Of a stretch of 64,000 bases of DNA, positions 45,990 to 54,806 are shown in pieces. Position 1 is the first letter of the stretch. Each line of letters opens with the position of its first letter. Location: contig DAOUPV010000003.1 in NCBI GenBank assembly GCA_030625965.1, forward strand, positions 1 through 64,000, in the 5' to 3' direction. The notes beneath the pieces are model-generated. The model made no database searches. It was not told where the DNA came from and saw only the letters and a program-made list of their open reading frames with translations. The stretch comes from Clostridia bacterium. Lineage in GTDB: Bacteria > Bacillota > TC1 > UBA5767. The translations under genes and the position numbers were made by a program.

Positions 45990-47777
45990 ATGGCATATTA
46001 CGGGCAGGATGCGGTTGAAGATATACGGGCGGCAGTCGACATAGTGGACTTGATCGGTGAATATGTATCCCTGAAAAAGAAAGGGAAGCATTTCGTCGCC
46101 TTATGTCCTTTTCATAGCGAAAAGACACCGTCTTTTTCGGTGAACCGGGAAAAGCAGATTTATTACTGCTTTGGCTGTCAGAATGGTGGAGACATATATA
46201 ACTTTCTGATGGAATATGAGCATCTGGATTTTACGGAGGCTTTGGAGAAACTGGCGGATAGAGCCGGTATCGAGTTGGTTCCCGAGAAAGGTTCCAGCCG
46301 GGGGAACAAGAAGGACCAGACGTTGCTCGCAATCAATCTTGAAGTGGCACGCTATTTTTATGCTTGTTTTTCAGAACCCAAGGGCAAGGAGGCATTGGCC
46401 TACTTGATCGGCAGAGATGTGAATGTCGAGACCAGGAAGCGATTCAAGATTGGGTTTGCTCCTGCTGGTTGGGACGATTTGATCGAACATCTGATGCAAA
46501 AGCAGTTTTTACCGAAGGATATGGCGCGGGCTGGAATCGCCAACACCAAGAATGATATTAAGTACTATGCCAGGTTCCGAAACCGCCTGATGTTCCCAAT
46601 TGAGAACGTTAAGGGAGAAATCATCGGTTTTGGTGGTAGGATCCTGGGCGAAGGGGATCCCAAATATCTAAACAGTCCGGAAACGCCGATGTTCCTAAAA
46701 AAGCACAACCTATATGCTATCAATCTGGCACTCGCAGAAATGAAAAGGACTTCCACGGCTCTGCTGATGGAAGGATACATGGACGTGGTCATGAGTCACC
46801 AGTACGGATTCACCAACGCGGTGGCATCCTTGGGAACCGCATTTACCAAGGAACAGGCTGCGCTCTTGTCCCGCTATGTGCAGGAAGTGGTGCTGGTTTA
46901 TGATTCTGATGCCGCGGGAAGAAAAGCCACGATACGCGCCGCAGAAGCATTTGAAGAATCGGACATACTGGTCCGAGTAGCGGATCTTGGAGAAGAGAAG
47001 GACCCTGACGATTTCATCAAGAAGAAGGGTCAGGAAGCCTTTGACCAAGTTATCCACCGTGCATTGCCTTTCTATGAATATCTCCTTTCGTTGGGTATCA
47101 GGCGATGCAATCTGGATGATATTGAGCAAAAAGTGGCCTTGAGTACCAAGCTTATACCGTATCTTGCCAGGATGCGAAATGCAGTGAAAATGTCTGAGTA
47201 CATAAAATTGACTGCCAAAAAACTGGATATCAGTGAGGAAAGCCTTCAATTTGAAATTAAAAAGGCCAGGAGCAGTGATCGATTAGAGGAACGCAAAGAA
47301 CAACGTCGAATAGAAAGAAGAGAAGAACGGGTGGCGAAGAAAACCGACACGGTAAACCGGGCCGGTGCCAAAGGAGAAGCGGAACTTTTGAATCTTTGTA
47401 TGCGCGACCTGTCCATCTACAGTGAGCTGAGCGGCCAGATCACAGACATAGGATTCAGCGGGACGTTAACCGACCGGTGTTTTACTCTGTTACAGGATTT
47501 GGATAAGCAGAAACAGTTGAGTGTTCACACGTTGTTGGAAAAACTATCTGAAGAAGAGAAGAAAAGTGTGCTATCCATCACTATGGACGAAAAAAACCCT
47601 CTGAATCTGGCTACAGCCAAAGCCTGGATTGAGGTCCTAAAAAAAGGATCTATCAAGAGGGAAATGGAAGAAACAAGAAAAAATATCGAATTTCTTGAAA
47701 AAGAAGGAAATAACACCGGGCTGCTAGAATTAGAAAAGAGATTCCAATCTTTACATGAAGAGTTAAATAGAATATAA
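45990..47777 (+). CDS. dnaG: DNA primase DnaG
   Basis: 595 residues from the ATG at 45990, with AAGAAAGGA upstream; an upstream open stretch from 45894 overlaps a terminator and lacks family similarity. The zinc finger CPFHSEKTPSF...CFGC, the TOPRIM region (LLMEGYMDVV, and VLVYDSDAAGRKA) and a DnaB-interacting C-terminus are present. It makes primers at the fork. dnaG-rpoD is a standard pair (macromolecular synthesis operon). Confidence 0.96.
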   Translation: MAYYGQDAVEDIRAAVDIVDLIGEYVSLKKKGKHFVALCPFHSEKTPSFSVNREKQIYYCFGCQNGGDIYNFLMEYEHLDFTEALEKLADRAGIELVPEKGSSRGNKKDQTLLAINLEVARYFYACFSEPKGKEALAYLIGRDVNVETRKRFKIGFAPAGWDDLIEHLMQKQFLPKDMARAGIANTKNDIKYYARFRNRLMFPIENVKGEIIGFGGRILGEGDPKYLNSPETPMFLKKHNLYAINLALAEMKRTSTALLMEGYMDVVMSHQYGFTNAVASLGTAFTKEQAALLSRYVQEVVLVYDSDAAGRKATIRAAEAFEESDILVRVADLGEEKDPDDFIKKKGQEAFDQVIHRALPFYEYLLSLGIRRCNLDDIEQKVALSTKLIPYLARMRNAVKMSEYIKLTAKKLDISEESLQFEIKKARSSDRLEERKEQRRIERREERVAKKTDTVNRAGAKGEAELLNLCMRDLSIYSELSGQITDIGFSGTLTDRCFTLLQDLDKQKQLSVHTLLEKLSEEEKKSVLSITMDEKNPLNLATAKAWIEVLKKGSIKREMEETRKNIEFLEKEGNNTGLLELEKRFQSLHEELNRI

Positions 47778-47810
47778 TGTAAAATTGTACGGGAATAAAG
47801 GGGGGATAAA

Positions 47811-48947
47811 ATGGCAACGAAAAAAGAAAAGGTTGTGGTTGAAGAAAAGAAAACCCCTATCGTGGAAGAAATTGACGAGAGAATTAAAGTGCTGGAAGAA
47901 GAAGGCAAGGAAACCGGTAAAATTACTTACGCAACGGTAGGTGAGGTTTTTGACGAATTCAAGCTGGAACCTTCACACATGAAATACATTATGGAAGAAC
48001 TGGATAAGGTGAAAATCAAAATCGTCAAAGGCGAAGATGCAGTTGAAGCCGTTGAGGAGGATGAGCCGGTTGGAAAGCCGGCTATTGATCTATCTATTCC
48101 GGAGGGTGTCGGCATCGATGATCCTGTCCGTATGTATTTGAAGGAAATCGGCAGGGTGCCTTTGCTTTCGGCTCAAGATGAAGTTACTTTGGCCAAACGT
48201 ATGGAAGCTGGAGGCGGCGACGGCGAATTGGCCAAAAAGGAACTGGCGGAAGCCAACCTGAGGCTGGTCGTCAGTATCGCCAAGCGATACGTAGGACGGG
48301 GCATGCTGTTCCTGGACCTGATTCAGGAAGGCAATCTCGGACTCATCAAAGCGGTAGAAAAATTCGACTACACTAAAGGATACAAGTTCAGTACCTATGC
48401 TACCTGGTGGATTCGCCAGGCCATCACAAGAGCCATCGCCGATCAGGCGAGAACCATCCGTATACCGGTGCATATGGTTGAGACCATCAACAAATTGATC
48501 CGGGTACAACGTCAGCTGCTCCAGGAATTGGGTCGCGAACCGAGCCATGAGGAAGTAGCCGCGGAAATGGACCTGACTGTGGAGAAGGTACGTGAGATCA
48601 CTAAGATTTCACAAGAGCCGGTTTCACTCGAAACACCCATCGGGGAAGAGGAAGACAGTCATCTGGGAGATTTCATTCCAGACGAAGATGCGCCAGCACC
48701 ACCTGATGCGGCCAGTTTCCTGCTATTGAAGGAACAGTTGGAGGAAGTATTGTACTCTTTGACACCACGTGAGGAGAAAGTTCTTCGCTTGCGTTTTGGA
48801 TTGGATGATGGAAGACAGAGCACGTTGGAGGAAGTCGGACAGAAGTTCGGAGTTACCAGAGAACGTATTCGTCAGATCGAGGCAAAAGCGCTGAGAAAAC
48901 TCAGACATCCAAGCCGTTCGAAAAAGCTGAAAGACTACTTAGAATAG
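47811..48947 (+). CDS. rpoD: primary sigma factor RpoD (SigA)
   Basis: 378 residues. Region 1.1-like acidic head, region 1.2 ([21 protein letters not shown]), region 2 ([23 protein letters not shown], quoted in part), region 3 and region 4 ([17 protein letters not shown]). It recognises TTGACA/TATAAT promoters, matching those seen in this window. GGGGGGAT precedes the start. Confidence 0.97.
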   Translation: MATKKEKVVVEEKKTPIVEEIDERIKVLEEEGKETGKITYATVGEVFDEFKLEPSHMKYIMEELDKVKIKIVKGEDAVEAVEEDEPVGKPAIDLSIPEGVGIDDPVRMYLKEIGRVPLLSAQDEVTLAKRMEAGGGDGELAKKELAEANLRLVVSIAKRYVGRGMLFLDLIQEGNLGLIKAVEKFDYTKGYKFSTYATWWIRQAITRAIADQARTIRIPVHMVETINKLIRVQRQLLQELGREPSHEEVAAEMDLTVEKVREITKISQEPVSLETPIGEEEDSHLGDFIPDEDAPAPPDAASFLLLKEQLEEVLYSLTPREEKVLRLRFGLDDGRQSTLEEVGQKFGVTRERIRQIEAKALRKLRHPSRSKKLKDYLE

Positions 48948-48958
48948 TAGGTTATTTG

Positions 48959-48981
48959 AAGGGACCTCGGTCCCTTTTTTT
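48959..48981 (+). terminator. rpoD terminator
   Basis: AAGGGAC pairs with GTCCCTT around a CTCG loop (48959-48976), then more T. Confidence 0.88.
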
Positions 48982-49062
48982 CTGCTTGAATACAGAGGTT
49001 TTATGTGTCTTTATTTATGGATGATTTGCGCCTGGAAAAATTGAATTTTTTTTAGATTATTG

Positions 49063-49091
49063 TTGACATGGCATAGCACACTGGGTATAAT
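49063..49091 (+). promoter_or_regulatory. perfect consensus promoter of the tRNA cluster
   Basis: TTGACA at 49063-49068, 17 bases, TATAAT at 49086-49091. It is 28 bases upstream of the first tRNA, in keeping with strong stable-RNA transcription. Confidence 0.95.
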
Positions 49092-49118
49092 AAGTCTTGT
49101 CGTTAGGGGCAACAACAT

Positions 49119-49194
49119 TCCTCGATAGCTCAATTGGTAGAGCAATCGGCTGTTAACCGATAGGTTGTAAGTTCGAGTCTTACTCGAGGAGCCA
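49119..49194 (+). tRNA. tRNA-Asn (GTT)
   Basis: 76 bases with encoded CCA. Acceptor TCCTCGA pairs with TCGAGGA; D arm AGCTCAATTGGTAGAGC; anticodon loop CTGTTAA (GTT); T arm GTAAG-TTCGAGT-CTTAC. All arms are intact. GTT is a queuosine target, linking it to queA/tgt in this window. Confidence 0.97.
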
Positions 49195-49202
49195 CATTTT
49201 TT

Positions 49203-49279
49203 GGGCCCATAGCTCAGTTGGTTAGAGCTACCGGCTCATAACCGGTAGGTCCCAGGTTCGAGTCCTGGTGGGCCCACCA
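49203..49279 (+). tRNA. tRNA-Met (CAT), elongator type
   Basis: 77 bases with encoded CCA. Acceptor GGGCCCA/TGGGCCC, D arm AGCTCAGTTGGTTAGAGCT, anticodon loop CTCATAA, T arm with GGTTCGAGTCC. The anticodon stem is not the GGG/CCC initiator form, so it is elongator Met, or an Ile tRNA whose CAT is changed to lysidine; sequence alone does not settle this. Confidence 0.93.
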
Positions 49280-49293
49280 TAACGACATATCAA

Positions 49294-49368
49294 GGCCCGT
49301 TGGTCAAGCGGTTAAGACACCGCCCTTTCACGGCGGTATCAGGGGTTCGATTCCCCTACGGGTCACCA
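49294..49368 (+). tRNA. tRNA-Glu (TTC)
   Basis: 75 bases with encoded CCA. Acceptor GGCCCGT/ACGGGTC, D arm TGGTCAAGCGGTTAAGACA, anticodon loop CTTTCAC (TTC), T arm AGGGGTTCGATTCCCCT. It serves glutamate codons and may also feed heme synthesis if glutamyl-tRNA reductase exists elsewhere. Confidence 0.97.
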
Positions 49369-49373
49369 TATAC

Positions 49374-49448
<75 letters not shown>

Positions 49449-49449
<1 letters not shown>

Positions 49450-49474
49450 ACCCCGTTTATACGGGGTTTTTTTT
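49449..49474 (+). terminator. tRNA cluster terminator
   Basis: AACCCCGT (49449-49456) pairs with ACGGGGTT (49461-49468), loop TTAT, with T continuing to 49474. Confidence 0.92.
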
Positions 49475-49492
49475 GTATAGAAACGGAGGAAT

Positions 49493-50194
49493 ATGATGCA
49501 GAAGATCAGCAGACGTCTGGAGACCATCGCCAGCATGCTAACAAAGGGAGATGTCGTTGTCGATGTAGGCACTGATCATGCTTACCTGCTCATAGTTCTG
49601 ATGGAAGAGCATAAATTCACTAGAGCCATCGGTGTCGATGTGCACCGGGGGCCGTATGAGGCTGCTATAGAAAATGTAGGTGCCAGTGAATATAAAGATA
49701 GCATCGAGATCCGCCTGGGAGACGGTCTGGGACCTGTAACTGCTGAAGAGATGGACAGAGTGGCCATCGCTGGCATGGGCGGATATACGATATGCAAGAT
49801 TCTAAAGGAGTACCCGGAAAAAACCAGCAGGATAAATCAATTGGTTTTGCAGCCTCAGAGCTCGCCAGAGAGGGTGCGGAAACTGCTCTTTGAGTTGGGA
49901 TTCGGCATAACCCAGGAACGCCTTTTGAAGGAAGATGGAAAGCTATATGTAGTCATATCTGCCTTGCGTGATGCCGGTATTCAGCAGCCATCTTGGGAAA
50001 ATCTGCAAATCGGTCCTTATTTACTTGAAAACGGGTCTGAATATTTAGTAGAATATATAGGAGATATGTTACATCATAAACAGTTTGTCCTAAACTCGAT
50101 CAGAATGGCCAAAAAAGAGGAACTCGAAAAGATCAAAGGCTTGGAAGATGAGCTGGAACGGCTGAGAAAGCTGAAAAAACGGTATGATAATTAA
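49493..50194 (+). CDS. trmK: tRNA m1A22 methyltransferase TrmK
   Basis: About 233 residues; ATG at 49493 or 49496, both after CGGAGGA. DVGTDHAYLLIVLM is the SAM motif, and AIAGMGGYTICKIL and QPQSSPERVRKLL are family signatures. The C-terminal coiled coil (EELEKIKGLEDELERL) fits TrmK. It methylates A22 in tRNA-Ser and others. It overlaps the Nif3-like gene by 11 bases. Confidence 0.93.
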   Translation: MMQKISRRLETIASMLTKGDVVVDVGTDHAYLLIVLMEEHKFTRAIGVDVHRGPYEAAIENVGASEYKDSIEIRLGDGLGPVTAEEMDRVAIAGMGGYTICKILKEYPEKTSRINQLVLQPQSSPERVRKLLFELGFGITQERLLKEDGKLYVVISALRDAGIQQPSWENLQIGPYLLENGSEYLVEYIGDMLHHKQFVLNSIRMAKKEELEKIKGLEDELERLRKLKKRYDN

Positions 50195-51281
50195 AGATGT
50201 AGTTAGTACGATTGAAGGAATCGCTCCAAAGCACTTGAAGGAATCCTGGGACCATGTCGGCCTGATGTTAGGCGATATTGAACAGGAGATCGGAAGTGCT
50301 CTATTTGCGATGGACGTAACGGAAGAGATTGTTGACGAAGCAGTCCATGGTGGATACTCATTGATCGTAACCCATCATCCGTTCATTTTTGATGCTCTAC
50401 AGAGCATCGATTACGCAACATGTAAAGGCAGGATGATCCGCACGCTGATCAAGCACGACATAGCGGTCTACAGCGCCCATACCAATTTCGATGCCGCAGA
50501 ATGCGGCGTGAGTGAAGCGCTGGCGAACCTTCTGGGACTTGTGAACCTAGAAAAGATGGGAAAATCTCCGCTGAATGCCTGTAAACTGGTATTCTTCATA
50601 CCGACCGGAGACAAGGAAAGAGTTCTGACAAGTCTGTTTGAGGCAGGTGCCGGAACTTTTGATAAGTATGAAAACGCATCGTTCTCCATGCAGGGCCAGG
50701 GTTCTTTCAAACCGGGCGAGAACGCCAATCCGGCTATCGGTGAGCCGGGAGAGCAGGTTTACGTGGATGAGTACCGTGTTGAACTGCTTGTACCTAAGAA
50801 CAGATTGGAACAGGTACTGACGGCGCTGTTTGATAACCACCCTTATGAAGAGGTGGCCTACGATGTCTATGAACTGTCCAACCGGAATCAGAATACGGGT
50901 ATTGGACTTGTAGGTTCACTTGAAAATGAAATGACATTGATGTCTTTGGCGGGAGTCATAAAAGAAAGACTCCGTCTAACATATATACGCATCGTAGGTG
51001 ATGCCGAACAAGCAATAACCAAGGTTGCAATCTGCGCAGGAGCTGGTAAACAGTATTACCGAAAATCCCAGGAAATGGGTGCTCAAGTGCTGATTACAGG
51101 AGATGTGGATTACCATACGGCACTGGATTGCCAGGCAGCCGGTATGTGTCTGATTGATGCGACGCATTTTGCTACGGAAAGGCCTGCCATGGAATGGTTG
51201 TGCCAGTACGTCGGTGAGACGAACTCTATTCCGTGCGCATTTTCAGATTTCAGCCAAGACGCGATTAAGATCTTAGAGTAG
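50184..51281 (+). CDS. Nif3-like dinuclear metal center protein
   Basis: 365 residues. VTHHPFIFDALQSI and the C-terminal DATHFATERPAMEWL hold His/Glu ligands of the dinuclear metal site; the middle domain (about 130-230) is the inserted PII-like part found in the longer YqfO forms. Biochemical role is unclear; suggested as GTP cyclohydrolase I type 2 or a hydrolase. trmK-yqfO pairing is conserved in Bacillota. Confidence 0.92.
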   Translation: MIIKDVVSTIEGIAPKHLKESWDHVGLMLGDIEQEIGSALFAMDVTEEIVDEAVHGGYSLIVTHHPFIFDALQSIDYATCKGRMIRTLIKHDIAVYSAHTNFDAAECGVSEALANLLGLVNLEKMGKSPLNACKLVFFIPTGDKERVLTSLFEAGAGTFDKYENASFSMQGQGSFKPGENANPAIGEPGEQVYVDEYRVELLVPKNRLEQVLTALFDNHPYEEVAYDVYELSNRNQNTGIGLVGSLENEMTLMSLAGVIKERLRLTYIRIVGDAEQAITKVAICAGAGKQYYRKSQEMGAQVLITGDVDYHTALDCQAAGMCLIDATHFATERPAMEWLCQYVGETNSIPCAFSDFSQDAIKILE

Positions 51282-51319
51282 GGATGTCCTACTCTTTTGT
51301 TTTCAAGCGGGGTGAGAAA

Positions 51320-52030
51320 ATGAACTATAACCAATTGTACGAGCTTCAGTGTATGCGCATCCGTCGGGAAGCTATGGAAAAAAGCTATCCCAGAGAAAGA
51401 GAGATGAAACTCCGTAGACGCAAGAAAGAATTGCTTACGGAAAAGCAGGACCTCATCCTTTTGGAAGAAAAGTTAAGATGCCAGATGAAGGATATCCACA
51501 GGTTGCAGGATGAAAAACAGACCATCGTGGAAGAGATCAGCAAGATCAATGAGGATCTCTATTCCAATCGCTTCACGGCAAAGGAATTGACCAGCATGCA
51601 GAACCGGCTGGAAAATCTGGAATCGACGCTCGCCAATCGCAAAGCCAGGATAGAAAAAGAGAATACTCAGCTAATGTCCAAGAAGTCAGGCCTCAAGGAT
51701 CGGAAGAATGGTCTGGTCGACCGCATGAAGGACTATCAAGGCAAAGTGGAGGAATACCTGCAGGAGAGAAATCGCCTGTTGGAAAAACTGAAGCAGCTTG
51801 ATGAACAGATTGTGGAGTTCGTCGGACAGCTAGGTGAGGAAGAGCGGGGATTCTACGACAATGAGAATACCAAGTTTGGCATTCAGATGTTGAGCATACT
51901 GAAAAAGGGCAGATTCTGTTCCAGCTGCAGCATGCTTTTGGAGACGGATACCATTGGTGCGGTCAAGGCCAACCAGGGTGGTGTGCGTTGCCAGAGCTGT
52001 GATCGGGTAATCTATAATCTGGAAGAGTAA
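51320..52030 (+). CDS. coiled-coil protein with C4 zinc ribbon
   Basis: 236 residues from the ATG at 51320 behind GGGGTGAG. Residues 10-190 are a long heptad-rich coiled coil; residues about 207-230 hold FCSSCSMLL and CQSCDRVIY, two CxxC pairs of a zinc ribbon (CT398/DUF164-like family). Such proteins commonly follow the Nif3-like gene and are thought to bind nucleic acid or act in protein assemblies. Function is not established. Confidence 0.85.
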   Translation: MNYNQLYELQCMRIRREAMEKSYPREREMKLRRRKKELLTEKQDLILLEEKLRCQMKDIHRLQDEKQTIVEEISKINEDLYSNRFTAKELTSMQNRLENLESTLANRKARIEKENTQLMSKKSGLKDRKNGLVDRMKDYQGKVEEYLQERNRLLEKLKQLDEQIVEFVGQLGEEERGFYDNENTKFGIQMLSILKKGRFCSSCSMLLETDTIGAVKANQGGVRCQSCDRVIYNLEE

Positions 52031-52082
52031 TCCTTTACATAGCGATAATATGTTATACTGTATATAGCATAAGGAGAAATTT

Positions 52083-52346
52083 ATGCAAATCAAACTACGT
52101 CTGCTGGGTTTTTTCCAGATGATGTTGGGCACGATGTACCTTGATGTGGAACTCCCGCCGGATAGTACGGCGCACGATCTTTGGCAGGAGTTGGTTGGTC
52201 GTTATGTCCAGCTACAAAAGGAGGATATGAGTAAAATTGCGGGAATGTCCCTGAACGGTGAATACAAGTATGTTCAGGACTGGCCCGATGTTTTATTGCA
52301 GGATGGAGATGAGGTGGATCTCCTGACCCAAATGGGTGGTGGCTAA
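52083..52346 (+). CDS. MoaD/ThiS-like sulfur carrier protein
   Basis: 87 residues behind AAGGAGA. It has the ubiquitin-like beta-grasp pattern and ends QMGGG with the C-terminal Gly-Gly required for activation and thiocarboxylate formation. It sits 13 bases before an aldehyde:ferredoxin oxidoreductase gene, a common pairing, so it probably donates sulfur in tungsten/molybdenum pterin synthesis for that enzyme (inference). Confidence 0.88.
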   Translation: MQIKLRLLGFFQMMLGTMYLDVELPPDSTAHDLWQELVGRYVQLQKEDMSKIAGMSLNGEYKYVQDWPDVLLQDGDEVDLLTQMGGG

Positions 52347-52359
52347 AAGGGGGAAAAAG

Positions 52360-54264
52360 ATGGGAAAAACTGCTTGGATCGACCTGGCTGGCAAGACCGT
52401 TACTGTTCAGGAAACCGATCCTCAACTGATATTGGATTATGTAGGTAGCAGAGGTATTGCTGCCAAGATACTGTATGACCATGTAGGGACAGAGGTTAAA
52501 CCTTTCGATCCGGAGAATCTGCTGATATTTTCTACTGGTCCATTCACGGGTACGCCGTGGCCGTCCGCTGCCCGTTATACGGTAACCGCAAAATCGCCGG
52601 CAACAGGTGCATACGGTTACTCAAACAGCTCCGGCTTCTTCGGACCGGAAATGAAAAAGGCCGGATACGATGTGCTGATTTTCGATGGAAAATCAGAAGA
52701 ACCGGTCTATGTGATGATTGAAGACGATACGATTGAAATACTTGATGCCAGTGAGTATTGGGGTAAGGAAACCGGAGAAGTGGAGAAGACGCTTCGGGAA
52801 ACCTATACTGGTAGCCGTGTGGCCTCAATCGGTCCGGCCGGAGAGAATTTGGTCTCTTGTGCTTCCGTGATCAACGATTATGGGCGTGCAGCCGGTAGAA
52901 CGGGGATGGGCGCGGTCATGGGCGATAAGAAGCTGAAAGCCGTAGTCGTGAAATCCACTGAAAAGAAGCCTACCAACAAGAATTTCATGAATGTAGTCCG
53001 TCGGGTTACTCCTTTGGTAAAAGACCACCCAGGAGCCAAGGACTACACAGAATGGGGCACAGTTATCCTGCTGAACTACAAGAACAAGGGTGGTGACAAC
53101 CCGGCCAAGAACCATGCCTATGGACAGTTCCCGTTCGGTGATGAACTCAATGCCCAGGCAATCAAGAAATATACAAAAAAAACTGGCGGATGCTATGCTT
53201 GTTCCATCAAGTGTGCCCGTTTTACTGAAGTGAAGGACGGGCCATTTAAGACACCGCTCCAGGAAGGTCCGGAGTATGAGACAGCCAATGCGTTGGGACC
53301 CAACGTCTGGAACAAGAATCCGGAGTTGCTCATCTACTGCAACAAGCTATGCAACGAGATGGGCATCGATACCATATCGGTCGGTGTGATGATCGCCTTC
53401 GCCATGGAGGCTAAAGAGAAAGGCCTGCTGACGGATGATAACTACAATCTGGAGTGGGGCGATGCAGACACCATCAAGGGCTTGATCGAGGACATTGCTA
53501 AGCGCCACGGAAAAGTGGGCCAGCTTCTGGCCGACGGTGTAAAGAATGCAGGGGAAACCTTGGGCGGCGGAGCCGAAGATTTCGCGTTGCATTGCAAGAA
53601 TGTGGAAATCCCCAGACAGGATGGACGTGTTCTGAAGGGAATGGCCCTAGGCCACGCAACTTCCAACCGGGGTGCAGACCATCTGTACGCCTTGGCGACC
53701 ATCGACCTGACCGGAAACATGGACGTGGTAAGCAAGGTGCCTGAACTGGCGGCCTGCGGACCGGAACTGATGGATACAACCAAGGAAGATTACAAGGCTG
53801 TCATGGTGCGCTGGACAGAGGTCTGTAACGCACTGGCGGATGCTCTGGGCATCTGCAAATTCGCCTTTACTGAAACCTATGCCATCATGCCGAAGGACCT
53901 GGCTGAAGGATTGCGTGCACTGGGCATTGATATGACCGAGGAAGCACTGTTCCGAGCGGGCCAGCGGATTATTAATCTGGAGCGTATGTACAACGTACGA
54001 CATGGCTTCAGAAAGATAGATGACATGTTGCCCAAGCGGTTCCTCGAAGAGCCTTTGGATGTCTACGTACACCCTGAAGACATCGAAAAGGTTTCCAGAG
54101 ACGAAGCTGAACTGGTTCATAAAGGACTCATGGTGGACCTGGAACCTATGCTGGATGAGTATTACAAGCTTGGTAAATGGGATGAGGAAGGGATTCCCAG
54201 CGAAGAGCGTTTACGCGAGCTGGGATTGGACGAATGCCTAAAAGACCTGCCACAAGGCAAATAA
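52360..54264 (+). CDS. aldehyde:ferredoxin oxidoreductase family tungstoenzyme
   Basis: 634 residues from the ATG at 52360 behind AAAGGGGGA. The N-terminal domain has AWIDLAGKTV and SGFFGPEMK; AGRTGMGAVMGDKKLKAVVV is a pterin/Mg segment; the [4Fe-4S] Cys are in CYACSIKC with a fourth Cys in ALGICKF. AOR-family enzymes use a bis-tungstopterin and pass electrons to ferredoxin, oxidising aldehydes (for example from amino acid breakdown) to acids. Substrate is unknown; length is close to classic AOR (about 605-640). A terminator follows. Confidence 0.93.
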   Translation: MGKTAWIDLAGKTVTVQETDPQLILDYVGSRGIAAKILYDHVGTEVKPFDPENLLIFSTGPFTGTPWPSAARYTVTAKSPATGAYGYSNSSGFFGPEMKKAGYDVLIFDGKSEEPVYVMIEDDTIEILDASEYWGKETGEVEKTLRETYTGSRVASIGPAGENLVSCASVINDYGRAAGRTGMGAVMGDKKLKAVVVKSTEKKPTNKNFMNVVRRVTPLVKDHPGAKDYTEWGTVILLNYKNKGGDNPAKNHAYGQFPFGDELNAQAIKKYTKKTGGCYACSIKCARFTEVKDGPFKTPLQEGPEYETANALGPNVWNKNPELLIYCNKLCNEMGIDTISVGVMIAFAMEAKEKGLLTDDNYNLEWGDADTIKGLIEDIAKRHGKVGQLLADGVKNAGETLGGGAEDFALHCKNVEIPRQDGRVLKGMALGHATSNRGADHLYALATIDLTGNMDVVSKVPELAACGPELMDTTKEDYKAVMVRWTEVCNALADALGICKFAFTETYAIMPKDLAEGLRALGIDMTEEALFRAGQRIINLERMYNVRHGFRKIDDMLPKRFLEEPLDVYVHPEDIEKVSRDEAELVHKGLMVDLEPMLDEYYKLGKWDEEGIPSEERLRELGLDECLKDLPQGK

Positions 54265-54277
54265 TATACAACTGACG

Positions 54278-54310
54278 AAATGGCTATCTTCAGATAGCCA
54301 TTTTATTTTT
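54278..54310 (+). terminator. AOR operon terminator
   Basis: AAATGGCTATC (54278-54288) pairs with GATAGCCATTT (54293-54303), loop TTCA, then TATTTTT. Confidence 0.88.
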
Positions 54311-54341
54311 CATTTCTTTAGAATTGAAATGGTTCTTGGAC

Positions 54342-54370
54342 TTGTAAAAGACTTGGTTCTCAACTATAAT
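54342..54370 (+). promoter_or_regulatory. promoter of the CBS-domain and malic enzyme genes
   Basis: TTGTAA at 54342-54347, 17 bases, perfect TATAAT at 54365-54370. Confidence 0.7.
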
Positions 54371-54396
54371 TCAGTAGTGGCAAAGGAGGGATGAAA

Positions 54397-54798
54397 ATGA
54401 ACATAGCTTTTTTTCTGTTGCCGAAAAACGACGTGATTGTTTTAGATAAGGATTCGACCATAAGACAAGCTCTGGAAAAGATGGAATATCACGGGTATAC
54501 CGCGGTTCCGGTAATTGATGAGGAAGGCAGATATGTCAATACCTTGACAGAAGGTGACATTCTCTGGAAAATCAAGAAGACCAGGGGGCTTAATTTCGAT
54601 ACGACCAGTAAGTATTTCATCAAGGATATCGAACGCAGACGCAAAATCAAGGCCGTTTCCATCAATTCCGATATGATGGACCTGTTGGAATTGGTTAAGG
54701 GACAGAACTTTGTGCCAGTGGTGGACGATCAGGATGTTTTTATCGGTATAGTTAGAAGAAGCGAGATTATCTCGTATTATTTCGATCAGATAAAATAG
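54397..54798 (+). CDS. two-CBS-domain protein
   Basis: 133 residues; I prefer the ATG at 54397, six bases after AAAGGAGGG, over that at 54391. Two CBS repeats (about 8-60 and 70-130), with YTAVPVIDEEGRYVNTLTEGDI and NFVPVVDDQDVFIGIVRRSEI. CBS pairs bind adenine nucleotides and act as energy sensors. It lies eight bases before the malic enzyme gene and may regulate metabolism there (inference). Confidence 0.88.
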   Translation: MNIAFFLLPKNDVIVLDKDSTIRQALEKMEYHGYTAVPVIDEEGRYVNTLTEGDILWKIKKTRGLNFDTTSKYFIKDIERRRKIKAVSINSDMMDLLELVKGQNFVPVVDDQDVFIGIVRRSEIISYYFDQIK

Positions 54799-54806
54799 GT
54801 GAGAAG

